This document shows, piece after piece, positions 15,742 to 24,533 of a stretch of DNA of 64,000 nt. This DNA is from Sphingomonas turrisvirgatae (GTDB lineage: Bacteria; Pseudomonadota; Alphaproteobacteria; Sphingomonadales; Sphingomonadaceae): NCBI RefSeq assembly GCF_001721295.1, contig NZ_MDDS01000003.1, positions 85,364 to 149,363 of the forward strand, in the 5' to 3' direction. The notes under the pieces are model-generated. The model saw nothing but the letters and a program-made list of their open reading frames with translations, was not told where the DNA came from and searched no databases. Each line of letters opens with the position of its first letter. Position 1 is the first letter of the stretch. A program made the position numbers and the translations under genes.

Positions 15742-16707
15742 ATGAGCGAACTCGACCTGTCGGGTATCGACCCGCTGCGTCGCGGCGAGGTCAGGCGCCG
15801 GATCGGCGTGCTGGACCGCTATCTCGCCATCAAGCGCCCGACGCGCGCCGATGCGGAACGGCATGCCGGCGAGATCGGCATCGGCGTCGCCCAATTCTAC
15901 CGGCTGGCCAAGGCCTGGCGCCTCCACCGCAAGCCGCAGATGGTCGGGGTGGGAGAGCGAGGGCGGCCCAGAACGCGGCGCGACGGCGTGCCCGAGAAAT
16001 CGCGGTCGATCGTGGTCGAGGTCATCGGCGAACTCGGCGCGGATGCGAAACTGGCCGACCTGCTCCGCGAGGTGGCACGGCGATGCGACGCTGCCGGCAC
16101 GGTCACGCCCTCGCGCGGCGCCCTGTGGACCTATGTCATGGACGCGCGCGCCACCAGCCCCATCCGGACCGACGAGCCGCGCCGCATCGTGGTTGGACGC
16201 GTATGGGCCGAACTGCCCACGTTGCACGGCGACGGCAACATGTTTCCCGAGGTCGCGATCGCGATGCTGCTGCCCGAACGGACGATCATCGGCAGCGACG
16301 TGTCACTGGACCCCGGCAAGCGCGGCAGTGCGGCACTGGCGCTCGCCCGAGCGTTCGCGACCATGGGCGACGTCCCCGCCGACCTGCAGGTCGAGGTCTC
16401 CGCCGCCGACCGCGAAGAGGTGCTGCCGGTGCACCTCGCGCGTCTCGGTCGCGAACCGCTCCTTGGGGGAAGGTCCACAGGGACGACGATCGCCAGCAAC
16501 CTGGGCCGCATGGTCGGCGGGCTGCGTATCCTGCACCGGCCGCACACCGCCAATCCGGATCGCCTTCTGGCCGCCAGATCCGTCACACCGCTGGACGGTG
16601 ACACCGCGGCGACCGAGGTGGATCGCGCGATCCGCCGCCACAATGCGATGATCAGCGGCGATACGGGCGATGTCCTCGCAGGCCGTGATGCGCGACTGCG
16701 GGCATGA
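15742..16707 (+). CDS. HTH-containing protein of unknown function, mobile-element-like
   Basis: A 321-residue protein I cannot assign to a named family. The N-terminus (DPLRRGEVRRRIGVLDRYLAI, HAGEIGIGVAQFYRLAKAWR) looks like the helix-turn-helix at the start of Mu-type transposases. It is followed by a basic linker (RGRPRTRRDGVPEK) and a second helical block (ADLLREVARRC, SRGALWTYVMDA). No DDE catalytic triad is apparent in the remaining alpha/beta part. AAGGA lies seven bases before the ATG. It is the last gene before the repeat-rich stretch and tRNA-Tyr, so it may belong to the integrated region, as a regulator or decayed transposition protein. Confidence 0.6.
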   Translation: MSELDLSGIDPLRRGEVRRRIGVLDRYLAIKRPTRADAERHAGEIGIGVAQFYRLAKAWRLHRKPQMVGVGERGRPRTRRDGVPEKSRSIVVEVIGELGADAKLADLLREVARRCDAAGTVTPSRGALWTYVMDARATSPIRTDEPRRIVVGRVWAELPTLHGDGNMFPEVAIAMLLPERTIIGSDVSLDPGKRGSAALALARAFATMGDVPADLQVEVSAADREEVLPVHLARLGREPLLGGRSTGTTIASNLGRMVGGLRILHRPHTANPDRLLAARSVTPLDGDTAATEVDRAIRRHNAMISGDTGDVLAGRDARLRA

Positions 16708-17177
16708 CGCCCGGAGCAAGAACGACATCGGCCACTTCGCCGGCGCGGGACTCGCTGCGGACGGGCATCCCGCCTACGGCGGCAATCACGCCATGGACCT
16801 CACGTCTACCGGTGGAGGATCATCGGCTGCCGACGAGTCGAGATCAACGTCCGGGAGCGCGTGATGCTGCCGAGGAACAAGCCCAGCATGCGCCACTTCA
16901 GCCGTCTCCAGTTTCGAGGTGCCCTCGGCACATCCGGCACGTAATGACCCTTTATGGGCGAAATCGCCCGCCAAGTCGTGCTGCTTGCCGACAACCTGCT
17001 AAGATCGGCTGACAAAATTCTCGATCCCATAAAGAGTCATTCTGTAGAATGACCAATCGGGGCGGAAATCGGCGTTCGATTCAAGGGCTTAGGTAAAATG
17101 ACCGCTTATGGGAGCGGAAAATTACCTCTTATGGGCGAAGTGACAATGTGGCGCGCAGCCTACCCTGTTCGGGGCGG
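16708..17177. other. Gene-poor stretch at island/core junction
   Basis: About 470 bases with no supportable gene. The left half is GC-rich with only short frames; the right half is less GC-rich and contains the degenerate repeat cluster at 16943-17140 and a perfect inverted repeat TCATTC-TGTA-GAATGA (17037-17052). It abuts the 3' end of tRNA-Tyr, a common integration site. Confidence 0.55.
16943..17140. repeat. Cluster of four degenerate ~20-bp repeats
   Basis: Copies are AATGACCCTTTATGGGCG (16943), AATGACTCTTTATGGG on the minus strand (17026-17041), AATGACCGCTTATGGGAG (17097) and AATTACCTCTTATGGGCG (17120). The consensus is about AATGACCnCTTATGGGCG followed by A/G-rich bases. Related copies recur at 54087-54216. 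Confidence 0.65.
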
Positions 17178-17263
17178 TGGTGGAAGGGACTGGATTCGAA
17201 CCAGTGTACGCTCACGCGGGCAGATTTACAGTCTGCTGCCTTTAACCACTCGGCCACCCTTCC
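17178..17263 (-). tRNA. tRNA-Tyr (GTA)
   Basis: On the minus strand it folds into a class II tRNA with acceptor stem GGAAGGG/CCCTTCC, D-loop GGCCGAGTGGTTAAAGG, anticodon arm GCAGA-CTGTAAA-TCTGC (anticodon GTA), a long variable arm, and T-arm GGTTCGAATCC. Discriminator A and an encoded CCA are present at 17178-17181. The 3' end faces the metal-resistance region. Confidence 0.96.
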
Positions 17264-17458
17264 ATGCGGCACGCCGAAGCGAGTGCGGGCCAATGCCCAA
17301 GCGGCCGCCGCCTGTCAACGCCTGTCGGCGTGGAAATAGCGCCCTTGACGCGCGCGCCCTACGCGGCCAAACGCGCCCCGCATTTCTGAAAAAGTCCGGC
17401 TGCCGAGTCCTGTCGAAGGGCGGCCTGGGGCTCGCCCGGCAGGCGGAGACGTGTATCC

Positions 17459-18748
17459 ATGGCAAATGTTGCAGTGATCGGCGCCCAATGGGGTGACGAG
17501 GGCAAGGGCAAGATCGTCGACTGGCTGGCGAGCCGCGCCGACCTGGTCGTCCGGTTCCAGGGCGGTCACAATGCCGGCCACACGCTCGTGGTGGGCGACA
17601 AGGTGTACAAGCTCTCGCTGCTCCCTTCCGGCCTTGTCCGCGGGACACTGTCGGCGATCGGCAACGGCGTCGTCTTCGATCCCTGGCATTTCCGTGACGA
17701 AGTCGCCAAGCTTCAGGCGCAGGGCATCGAGATCACGCCCGAAAAGCTTCAGGTGGCCGAGACTGCGCCGCTGATCCTCCCGTTCCATCGCGACCTCGAT
17801 GCGCTGCGTGAGGATGCGAGCGGCGCGGGCAAGATCGGTACGACCCGCCGCGGCATCGGCCCGGCGTACGAGGACAAGGTCGGCCGCCGCGCGATCCGCG
17901 TCTGCGACCTGGCGCATCTCGACGATCTCGACGCGCAGCTCGACCGCGTGTGCGCGCACCACGATGCGCTGCGCGCCGGGTTCGGCCAGCCGCCCATCGA
18001 CCGTGCCAAGCTGCTCGACGACCTGCGCGAGATCGCCGACGCGGTGCTGCCCTACGCCGCGCCCGTCTGGCTGACGCTCAAGGACGCGAAAGAACGCGGC
18101 CGCCGCATCCTGTTCGAGGGCGCGCAGGGCGTGCTGCTCGACGTGGATCACGGCACCTACCCCTTCGTCACCTCATCCAACACGGTGAGCGGCAGCGCTG
18201 CGTCCGGTTCGGGCCTCGGCCCAGGCTCGGTCGGTTTCGTGCTCGGCATCGTAAAGGCATATACCACCCGCGTCGGCTCCGGCCCGTTCCCGTCGGAACA
18301 GGACAACGAGATCGGCGAGCAACTCGGGACCAAAGGGCGTGAATTCGGAGTCGTCACCGGACGCAAGCGCCGCTGCGGCTGGTTTGACGCGGTGCTGGTG
18401 CGGCAGTCGGTGGCGGTCAGCGGCATTACCGGTATCGCACTCACCAAGCTCGACATCCTCGACGGGATGGAATCCTTGCGCATCTGCACCGGCTACAAGG
18501 TCGGCGACAAGCATTACGACTACCTTCCGCCCGCCCCGCAGGATCAGGCACGCGCCGAAGCGATCTATGAGGAGTTCGAGGGCTGGAGCGGTTCGACGGC
18601 GGGCGCACGCAGTTGGGCGCAGCTGCCGGCGCAAGCGATCAAATATATTCGCCGGATCGAGGAGCTGGTCGGTTGCCCCGTCGCACTCGTCTCCACCAGC
18701 CCGGAGCGTGAGGACACCATCCTGGTCCGCGACCCCTTCGCAGATTGA
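17459..18748 (+). CDS. purA: Adenylosuccinate synthetase
   Basis: Cytoplasmic enzyme of 429 residues that joins IMP and aspartate using GTP in the first committed step to AMP. The N-terminal [14 protein letters not shown] loop holds the GTP/IMP site, NAGHT follows at about residue 38, and the conserved [18 protein letters not shown] (about residue 125) and [12 protein letters not shown] (about residue 300) are intact. Length and ends match the family. It stands alone to the right of tRNA-Tyr and marks the start of the chromosomal core. Confidence 0.97.
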   Translation: MANVAVIGAQWGDEGKGKIVDWLASRADLVVRFQGGHNAGHTLVVGDKVYKLSLLPSGLVRGTLSAIGNGVVFDPWHFRDEVAKLQAQGIEITPEKLQVAETAPLILPFHRDLDALREDASGAGKIGTTRRGIGPAYEDKVGRRAIRVCDLAHLDDLDAQLDRVCAHHDALRAGFGQPPIDRAKLLDDLREIADAVLPYAAPVWLTLKDAKERGRRILFEGAQGVLLDVDHGTYPFVTSSNTVSGSAASGSGLGPGSVGFVLGIVKAYTTRVGSGPFPSEQDNEIGEQLGTKGREFGVVTGRKRRCGWFDAVLVRQSVAVSGITGIALTKLDILDGMESLRICTGYKVGDKHYDYLPPAPQDQARAEAIYEEFEGWSGSTAGARSWAQLPAQAIKYIRRIEELVGCPVALVSTSPEREDTILVRDPFAD

Positions 18749-18858
18749 GCTGGGAAGCCGCCAACGAGAACGGCCCCGCGCACTATCGTGCGTGGAGCCG
18801 ATTTCATTCGCCGCCCCGGACGTGGCGGGGGATCAGACCACGCCCGGAACGACGAAAC

Positions 18859-19113
18859 TCAATAGGTCGCGTTCGGCGGCGTGGTCTCAGTATCCGTGCC
18901 GTTGGCCGTGGGATCGGCGCTCGGCTCGACATCGGTGCCGTTCGACTGCGTCTCCGGGGCCGTTGTATCCGGCGGGGTACCGTTGTCAGGTGCGGGCACG
19001 CCTTCATTCGTCATATTGTTCTGGAGCGGCGTATCCTGTCCGCTCGGCAGATTGGCGAGTGCTGCGGTCGAACCGCAAAGGACGATCAGGCCGAATAAAG
19101 TCTTGGTGCGCAT
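18859..19113 (-). CDS. Small secreted Thr/Pro/Asn-rich protein
   Basis: An 84-residue protein of no recognised family. A signal peptide (MRTKTLFGLIVLCGSTAALA) is followed by a low-complexity acidic tail rich in Thr, Pro, Asn and Asp (TPPDTTAPETQSNGTD). The start at 19113 has AGGAG five bases upstream, while longer frames upstream lack one. Such tails are typical of disordered exported proteins. No partner gene suggests a role. Confidence 0.65.
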   Translation of the reverse strand: MRTKTLFGLIVLCGSTAALANLPSGQDTPLQNNMTNEGVPAPDNGTPPDTTAPETQSNGTDVEPSADPTANGTDTETTPPNATY

Positions 19114-19247
19114 GGTAACTCCTGGTGAACGTGGCATTTTGAGTAACGAGCCAGTACACCGAAAGTAACCCGGCGGCCCTTCGGCCCGCCCCATTCCTGC
19201 CGCATTTCGCCCCCGGCCAGAGCAGATTCAGGGACGAAACGATCGTG

Positions 19248-20330
19248 TCAGTTCCGACCGGTCTGGGCGCGATGCAGCAATTTCTGGTCCGCAAGCACCA
19301 ACGCCATCATGGCCTCGACCACCGGGACGCCGCGTATCCCGACGCACGGATCGTGCCGCCCCTTGGTGCGTATTTCCGTCGGCTGCCCATCGCGTCCGAT
19401 GGTCTCGACCGGCGTTAGGATCGACGCCGTCGGCTTGAACGCGACGCGCACGCGGACCGGCTGCCCCGTGGAGATCCCGCCCGCGATGCCGCCGGCATGG
19501 TTCGCCAGAAACTGCGGCCCGCTGCTTTCCTCCGTCCCCGGACGCATCGGATCGGCATTGCCCTCGCCGGTCGACATCGCCGCAGCGAACCCGTCGCCGA
19601 TCTCGACGCCTTTCACCGCATTGATGCTCATCATTGCCGCAGCAAGCTCGCTGTCCAGCTTGGCATACAGCGGCGCGCCCCAGCCGGCCGGCACGCCATA
19701 TGCTTCGCAGACCACGATCGCGCCCAGTGACGAGCCATCCTTGCGCGCAGCATCCACGGCCTGCTCCCACTGCGCGGCGGCGGTCGCGTCGGGCGAAAAG
19801 AATGCGTTGTTGTCGATCTCGGCCTCGTCGAAGCGCGAATACAGGATCGGAATGGTCCCGATCCGCTCGACCCAGGCGCGGATGCGAACTTCCGGGATGA
19901 CCAGCCGTGCCACCGCCCCCGCCGCCACCCGGCTTGCCGTCTCGCGGGCCGATGAACGCCCGCCGCCACGATAGTCGCGAAGACCGTATTTGGCGTCATA
20001 GGCATAGTCGGCATGGCCGGGGCGGTAGGCGTTGGCGACCTCCGAATAATCCTTCGACCGCTGGTCGACATTCTCGATCATCAGGCTGATCGGCGTTCCC
20101 GTCGTGCGCCCCTCGAACACGCCGGAGAGGATACGGATCTGATCCGGCTCCTGCCGCTGCGTCGTGAACCGCGACTGTCCCGGCCGCCGCTTGTCGAGGA
20201 ACGGCTGAATTTCAGCCTCGCTCAGCGCCAGGCCCGGCGGGCACCCGTCCACGACCGCGCCGATTGCCGGCCCGTGGCTCTCACCCCAGGTCGTGAAGCG
20301 CAAGACGCGTCCGAAACTGTTGTAGCTCAT
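19248..20330 (-). CDS. aroC: Chorismate synthase
   Basis: A 360-residue FMN-dependent enzyme that converts EPSP to chorismate, the last step of the shikimate pathway. Signatures include [20 protein letters not shown] at the N-terminus, [20 protein letters not shown] and [17 protein letters not shown] (about residues 120-150), and [18 protein letters not shown] near the C-terminus. The ATG at 20330 gives the standard family start. Its first bases overlap the stop of the upstream GNAT gene (ATGA), so the pair is co-transcribed with fabI further upstream. Confidence 0.97.
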   Translation of the reverse strand: MSYNSFGRVLRFTTWGESHGPAIGAVVDGCPPGLALSEAEIQPFLDKRRPGQSRFTTQRQEPDQIRILSGVFEGRTTGTPISLMIENVDQRSKDYSEVANAYRPGHADYAYDAKYGLRDYRGGGRSSARETASRVAAGAVARLVIPEVRIRAWVERIGTIPILYSRFDEAEIDNNAFFSPDATAAAQWEQAVDAARKDGSSLGAIVVCEAYGVPAGWGAPLYAKLDSELAAAMMSINAVKGVEIGDGFAAAMSTGEGNADPMRPGTEESSGPQFLANHAGGIAGGISTGQPVRVRVAFKPTASILTPVETIGRDGQPTEIRTKGRHDPCVGIRGVPVVEAMMALVLADQKLLHRAQTGRN

Positions 20331-20854
20331 GCCGCTTGCCCCAGCATCGCAAACGCCGGTGCATGTTCGGCCTTTCCTCGCGTCGCGCAGCCCAGCGACT
20401 GCGCGCGCAGCGGCTTGGCCATCAAATAGTCGCCGGCATAGGGCGACTGGAAACCCTGCGCGTGCTCCGCCGAAAAACCGAACCGCTCGTAGAAGGCTGG
20501 ATCGCCCAGCACGAAGCATACCGCCGCGCCGGCATCGCCCAGATGGTTCAGCCCGGCCTGGATCAGCGCTTCGGCGACCCCTTGCCTGCGATAGGGCGCG
20601 GCAACCGCGACTGGCGCCAGCGCTACGGCCGGGACTGCCCGGCCGCCGCCGTCGACGCTCATTCGGCTGAACGCGACGATCCCGGCCAGTTCCCCGCTCT
20701 CTTCGTCATCCGCGACCAGCGTCAGCACCATGTCGCCGTCGATACACAGCCGCTGCACCAGCTGCGCCTCGTCCGCGGAGGGAAAGCTACGCCGCAGCAG
20801 CGCGTCGATCGCGGCGACGTCGCCGCCAGTGGCAGGGCGAACCGCGATCGTCAT
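20327..20854 (-). CDS. GNAT-family N-acetyltransferase
   Basis: A 175-residue acetyltransferase with the GNAT fold. It shows the acetyl-CoA pyrophosphate loop in [20 protein letters not shown] (Arg-Arg-Gln-Gly-Val) and the later [21 protein letters not shown] segment typical of the YhbS-like subgroup. The substrate is not predictable. It sits between fabI (two bases upstream) and aroC (overlapping by four), in the same leftward operon. Confidence 0.85.
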   Translation of the reverse strand: MTIAVRPATGGDVAAIDALLRRSFPSADEAQLVQRLCIDGDMVLTLVADDEESGELAGIVAFSRMSVDGGGRAVPAVALAPVAVAAPYRRQGVAEALIQAGLNHLGDAGAAVCFVLGDPAFYERFGFSAEHAQGFQSPYAGDYLMAKPLRAQSLGCATRGKAEHAPAFAMLGQAA

Positions 20855-20855
20855 G

Positions 20856-21683
20856 TCAGGCGAGCGCGATGTCCGGTGCGTCCTCGGCCTTCATGCCGAT
20901 GACGTGATAGCCGGCATCGACGTGATGCGTTTCGCCGGTGGTGCCGCTCGACAGGTCGGAGAGAAGATAGAGGCCCGCCCCACCGACATCCTCGATGGTG
21001 ACGTTGCGCTTCAACGGTGCGTTGAGCTCGTTCCACTTCAGGATCAGGCGGAAATCGCCGATGCCGCTCGCCGCCAGCGTCTTGATCGGTCCGGCGCTGA
21101 TCGCATTGACGCGAATATTGTCGCGGCCCAGGTCGACCGCCAGATACTGGACGCTGGTCTCCAGCGCTGCCTTCGCCACGCCCATCACGTTATAATGCGG
21201 GATCACCTTCTCCGCGCCGTAATAGGACAGCGTCAGCAGCGAGCCGCCGCCCTTGCCCGTTTCCGGATCGTACGCGGGCATCATCGCCGACGCGCGCTTC
21301 GCCACCGCGACGAACGAATAGACACTGATGTTCATCGTCATCAGGAAATTGTCGAGGCTGGTGTCGACATAGCCGCCGCGCAGCTCGTTCTTGTCGGAAA
21401 AACCGATCGCATGGACGACGAAATCGATCGTCGGCCAGCGTGCAGCCAGCGTCTCGAAAGCAGTATCCAGCGCCGCCATGTCGCTGACATCGCAGTCGAT
21501 CAGAAAATCGCTGCCAAGCTCCTGCGCCAGCGGCCGCACGCGCCTTTCCAGCGCCTCGCCCTGATAGCTGAACGCCAGTTCGGCACCATGTTCGGCCAGC
21601 TTCTTGGCAATCCCCCAGGCAAGCGAGCGATCATTCGCCAGCCCCATGATCAGCCCGCGCTTGCCCTGCATCAATCCGGTCAC
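20856..21683 (-). CDS. fabI: Enoyl-ACP reductase, FabI type
   Basis: A 275-residue NADH-dependent short-chain reductase that completes each cycle of fatty-acid elongation. It begins with GKRGLIMGLANDRSLAWGIA (the cofactor loop), has the AFSYQGEALERRVRPLA segment, and carries the FabI active-site pair in SYYGAEKVIPHYNVMGVAKA (Tyr-x6-Lys). It ends in GETHHVDAGYHVIGM. It overlaps the 3' end of the upstream yihY gene by 53 bases; a second ATG at 21671 would cut this to 41. It leads an operon with the GNAT gene and aroC. Confidence 0.95.
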   Translation of the reverse strand: MTGLMQGKRGLIMGLANDRSLAWGIAKKLAEHGAELAFSYQGEALERRVRPLAQELGSDFLIDCDVSDMAALDTAFETLAARWPTIDFVVHAIGFSDKNELRGGYVDTSLDNFLMTMNISVYSFVAVAKRASAMMPAYDPETGKGGGSLLTLSYYGAEKVIPHYNVMGVAKAALETSVQYLAVDLGRDNIRVNAISAGPIKTLAASGIGDFRLILKWNELNAPLKRNVTIEDVGGAGLYLLSDLSSGTTGETHHVDAGYHVIGMKAEDAPDIALA

Positions 21684-22635
21684 GCTCTTCCTCCGGTTCC
21701 TTTGCCGGCCCCTCTAGTCCAGATACAGGCACTTCCGCCAGAGCCGCGTTGAGTTCGGCGCCGATCACAACGCCAAAACCGATCAGGAAGAAGAAGATCA
21801 GCGCCACCATCACCCCGGCCAGGCTGCCATAGGTGAGGCCATAGCCGCCAAACGCGCCGATGACGGCGGGCAGCGCAAAGGTGCAAGCCATCCACCAACC
21901 CGTGACGAATAGCGGCCCGGGCCATTTGGGGCAGCCCGTCTTGCGATAGCGCCGCGGTGTCAGCGTGTAGAACAGGATATAGAGTGCGCCGAACAGCCCG
22001 ACCGCCGGCGCGACCTTGCCCACCGAGACGATCCGTTGTGCATCCGATGCAAAGGGGATGACGCGCCAGATGAACTGTTCGGCGCCCACCAGCAAAACCT
22101 GGAAGCTGAACGACATCATCAGCAGGATGACGGCGGCGATGACCATGCCGATCGCGCCGAGCTTCAGTTTCAGGAACGAACTGCCTGATTGCACGCCATA
22201 GGCTTGGCGCAGGATCGCTCGTACTGTCTCGATGAAGCCCGATGTCGTCCACAAGCCGACGATCGCCCCGAACCACAGGAGCGAGCCCGAGCGTGCTTCC
22301 AGCACTTCGATGATCGCGGGGCGCAGCAGGCTCGCGACTTCGGGCGGAACGGTGCGCAGGAATGCCGCCGCCGCCTGCAAGCCATCGCCCGTCCGCCCCA
22401 GCAACCGCGCCACTGCGGTCGCCACGATAAAGAACGGAAACAGCGCGACGAGCGTCAGATAGGCAAGGTTGCCGGCATGCGTGAACCCGTCGTTATAGGC
22501 GCCGACGAACACGCGCTTCGACACTTCGATCGCGCGTTCCGTGACGCCAAGGTCGGTCAACCGCTTGTGAAACCCGTGCCGCCGTGCCTCGGGACTTTCG
22601 GATGAGATTGCGGCGACGGGCGGGGTTTCTTTCAC
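21631..22635 (-). CDS. yihY: YihY/BrkB-family inner-membrane protein
   Basis: A 334-residue integral membrane protein with six main hydrophobic segments. It has the family pattern GFTHAGNLAYLTLVALFPFF, LWFGAIVGLWTTSGFIETVR and PRRYRKTGCPKWPG, and ends in an acidic cytoplasmic tail. Function in the family is not settled. A GTG at 22635 (VKETPPVAAI) is preferred because it lies just past the stop of the upstream dnaJ-like gene; an earlier ATG at 22683 would run 48 bases into that gene. The 3' end overlaps the fabI start. Confidence 0.85.
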   Translation of the reverse strand: MKETPPVAAISSESPEARRHGFHKRLTDLGVTERAIEVSKRVFVGAYNDGFTHAGNLAYLTLVALFPFFIVATAVARLLGRTGDGLQAAAAFLRTVPPEVASLLRPAIIEVLEARSGSLLWFGAIVGLWTTSGFIETVRAILRQAYGVQSGSSFLKLKLGAIGMVIAAVILLMMSFSFQVLLVGAEQFIWRVIPFASDAQRIVSVGKVAPAVGLFGALYILFYTLTPRRYRKTGCPKWPGPLFVTGWWMACTFALPAVIGAFGGYGLTYGSLAGVMVALIFFFLIGFGVVIGAELNAALAEVPVSGLEGPAKEPEEERDRIDAGQARADHGAGE

Positions 22636-22640
22636 GCAGA

Positions 22641-23582
22641 TTAGACGCCCAGCCGCGAGCGCAGGTTCCCTCCGCCTTCCCAATGACTGACGAACTCGGT
22701 GAGTTCTGGGTCGCCCGCGGGGATTTCAATCATCAGCGTCACCAGCAGGTCCCCGCGCCCGGTCTTGCCGTGGAAGCCGCGTTCCTTGAGGCGCAACGTC
22801 TTGCCCGAACTCGATCCCGCCGGGACCTTCAGGTTCACCGCACCCTCCGGCGTCGGCACGCGCACCGCGGCGCCCTCGACCGCTTCCTTGAGGTTGATCG
22901 GGAGGTCGAGCCGAATGTTGTCGCCATCGCGGGTATAGAAGCGGTGCGGCTCGATCTCGATCGTCACGATCGCGTCGCCATTGCCGCCCGGTCCTGGATC
23001 GCCCTTGCCCGACAGCCGCATCTGCGTACCGCTCTCGACCCCCTTGGGCAGCTTCAAATCGATCGCCGCGCCGTCGCGCAGTTGGATCCGCTGCGGCTTC
23101 AACGCGGCAGCGTCTTCGAACGGCACGCGCAGGCGATAGGCGACATTGGCACCCTTGGCCGGGGCGGCACGTCGGCCGAAGCCCTGCGAGAAGCCGCCTT
23201 GCTGGCCGCCCATCCCGGCGCGACCGCCGAACAGGCCCTCGAAAATGTCACCGATATCGGCTTCGCCGCCGCCGAAGTCGAACCCGCCGCCGCCCGGCCG
23301 GAACCCGCCCTGCGGCCCGCCGCGCGCGCCGCCGAAACCGGCGCCGAACGGCGAGGTCGGGTTGCCATCGGCATCGATCTCGCCCCGGTCAAACCGCGCG
23401 CGCTTGTCCTTGTCCATCAGCAGGTCATAGGCCTGCGTGACGGTCGAGAACTTTTCGGCCGCCTTGGGATTGTCCTTGTTGCGATCGGGATGCAGTTCCT
23501 TGGCGAGCTTGCGATACGCCTTCTTGACTTCGTCCTCGCTCGCACCGCGCGACACGCCCAGCGTCGTGTAAGGATCAGCCAC
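22641..23582 (-). CDS. DnaJ-class co-chaperone, CbpA-like
   Basis: A 313-residue J-domain protein that stimulates DnaK. The J-domain occupies residues 1-70 with HPDRNKDN. A Gly/Phe-rich linker (about 85-135) follows, and then the two C-terminal substrate-binding beta domains. There is no Cys-rich zinc-finger domain, which makes it a type II (CbpA/DnaJ2) protein rather than DnaJ. It ends five bases before the yihY start, so the two are probably co-transcribed. Confidence 0.92.
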   Translation of the reverse strand: MADPYTTLGVSRGASEDEVKKAYRKLAKELHPDRNKDNPKAAEKFSTVTQAYDLLMDKDKRARFDRGEIDADGNPTSPFGAGFGGARGGPQGGFRPGGGGFDFGGGEADIGDIFEGLFGGRAGMGGQQGGFSQGFGRRAAPAKGANVAYRLRVPFEDAAALKPQRIQLRDGAAIDLKLPKGVESGTQMRLSGKGDPGPGGNGDAIVTIEIEPHRFYTRDGDNIRLDLPINLKEAVEGAAVRVPTPEGAVNLKVPAGSSSGKTLRLKERGFHGKTGRGDLLVTLMIEIPAGDPELTEFVSHWEGGGNLRSRLGV

Positions 23583-23633
23583 TTCATTCCCCGTTATGTT
23601 TGTACCCGTGTTGGCTTGCTACATCGGCGTCGA

Positions 23634-24533
23634 CTACGCCGGTTGCAAGTCGCTCGTTTCCAGCGGCTCGACATCGACCGATACGGTCATATTCTGCGCA
23701 CCATAGCCCAGGATCACGCCGTCGACCGGGGCGATGTCGGCATAATCGCGGCCGATCGCAACGATGACATGGTCGCTCGCCATCCAGATGCCGTTGGTCG
23801 GATCAACGCCGACCCAGCCGCGCTCGGGCCCGCACCACAACAACACCCAGGCATGGGTCGCGTCCGCGCCGACCAGCCGCGGCATTCCCGGCGGCGGCAA
23901 CGTGCGCAGATAGCCCGAGGCATAGGCTGCCGGCAGCCCCGCCGCGCGCAGGCCAGAAATCATGATCTGCGCGAAATCCTGGCACACGCCTCCGCGCTTC
24001 ACGAACGCGTCATAGGGGGTGGTGTCAACCAGCGTCGCCGTGGGATCAAAGGCGAACTCGCGCTGGATGCGTTGCGCCAGCGCGATCGCCGCCTCCAATG
24101 CGCCGCGGCGCGGATCCAGGTCCTGCGCGCACCAGTCGGCAATCTCCTTGTTGAGCGGCAACAGCGGCGATGGGAACAGATACGCGGCCGCACTCGCCGG
24201 GCCGGCGTCGCGGCTCGCCCGCGCCAGCACGGCAATTTCGCCGAGCGTCGGATCTGCAGCATCCGGTACCGGCACCGGGCGATCGACCGTGATGCGGCAA
24301 CGGCTCTCGATCGTCAGGCTGGTCGATGCCTGTTCCACAACCAGCCGCACTACATTGGCCAGCCCTGCCTCCGCCCGCGCGGGCGAGGTCCGCCCGCCCG
24401 GCTCGACCACCAGCGCATAATCGTGCAGGTCCTGGCCCGACCAGACGATCGGTTTCAGACGCAGATTGCACCGCGCAAAGCCGACCGGTTCGGCATAGTC
24501 GAAGCGGGTCACATGGCGGATGTTGTAGAGCAT
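23634..24533 (-). CDS. Transglutaminase-like cysteine peptidase family protein
   Basis: A 299-residue cytoplasmic protein. An N-terminal bacterial transglutaminase-like domain (MLYNIRHVTRFDYAEPVGF) is followed by the catalytic core with Cys in GVCQDFAQIMISGLRAAG (about residue 180), His in GADATHAWVLLWC and Asp in GVDPTNG. Its start overlaps by one base the stop of the ATP-grasp/alpha-E gene, and such genes are nearly always found together. A shared peptide-ligation or modification pathway is likely, but its product is not known for this genus. Confidence 0.9.
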   Translation of the reverse strand: MLYNIRHVTRFDYAEPVGFARCNLRLKPIVWSGQDLHDYALVVEPGGRTSPARAEAGLANVVRLVVEQASTSLTIESRCRITVDRPVPVPDAADPTLGEIAVLARASRDAGPASAAAYLFPSPLLPLNKEIADWCAQDLDPRRGALEAAIALAQRIQREFAFDPTATLVDTTPYDAFVKRGGVCQDFAQIMISGLRAAGLPAAYASGYLRTLPPPGMPRLVGADATHAWVLLWCGPERGWVGVDPTNGIWMASDHVIVAIGRDYADIAPVDGVILGYGAQNMTVSVDVEPLETSDLQPA

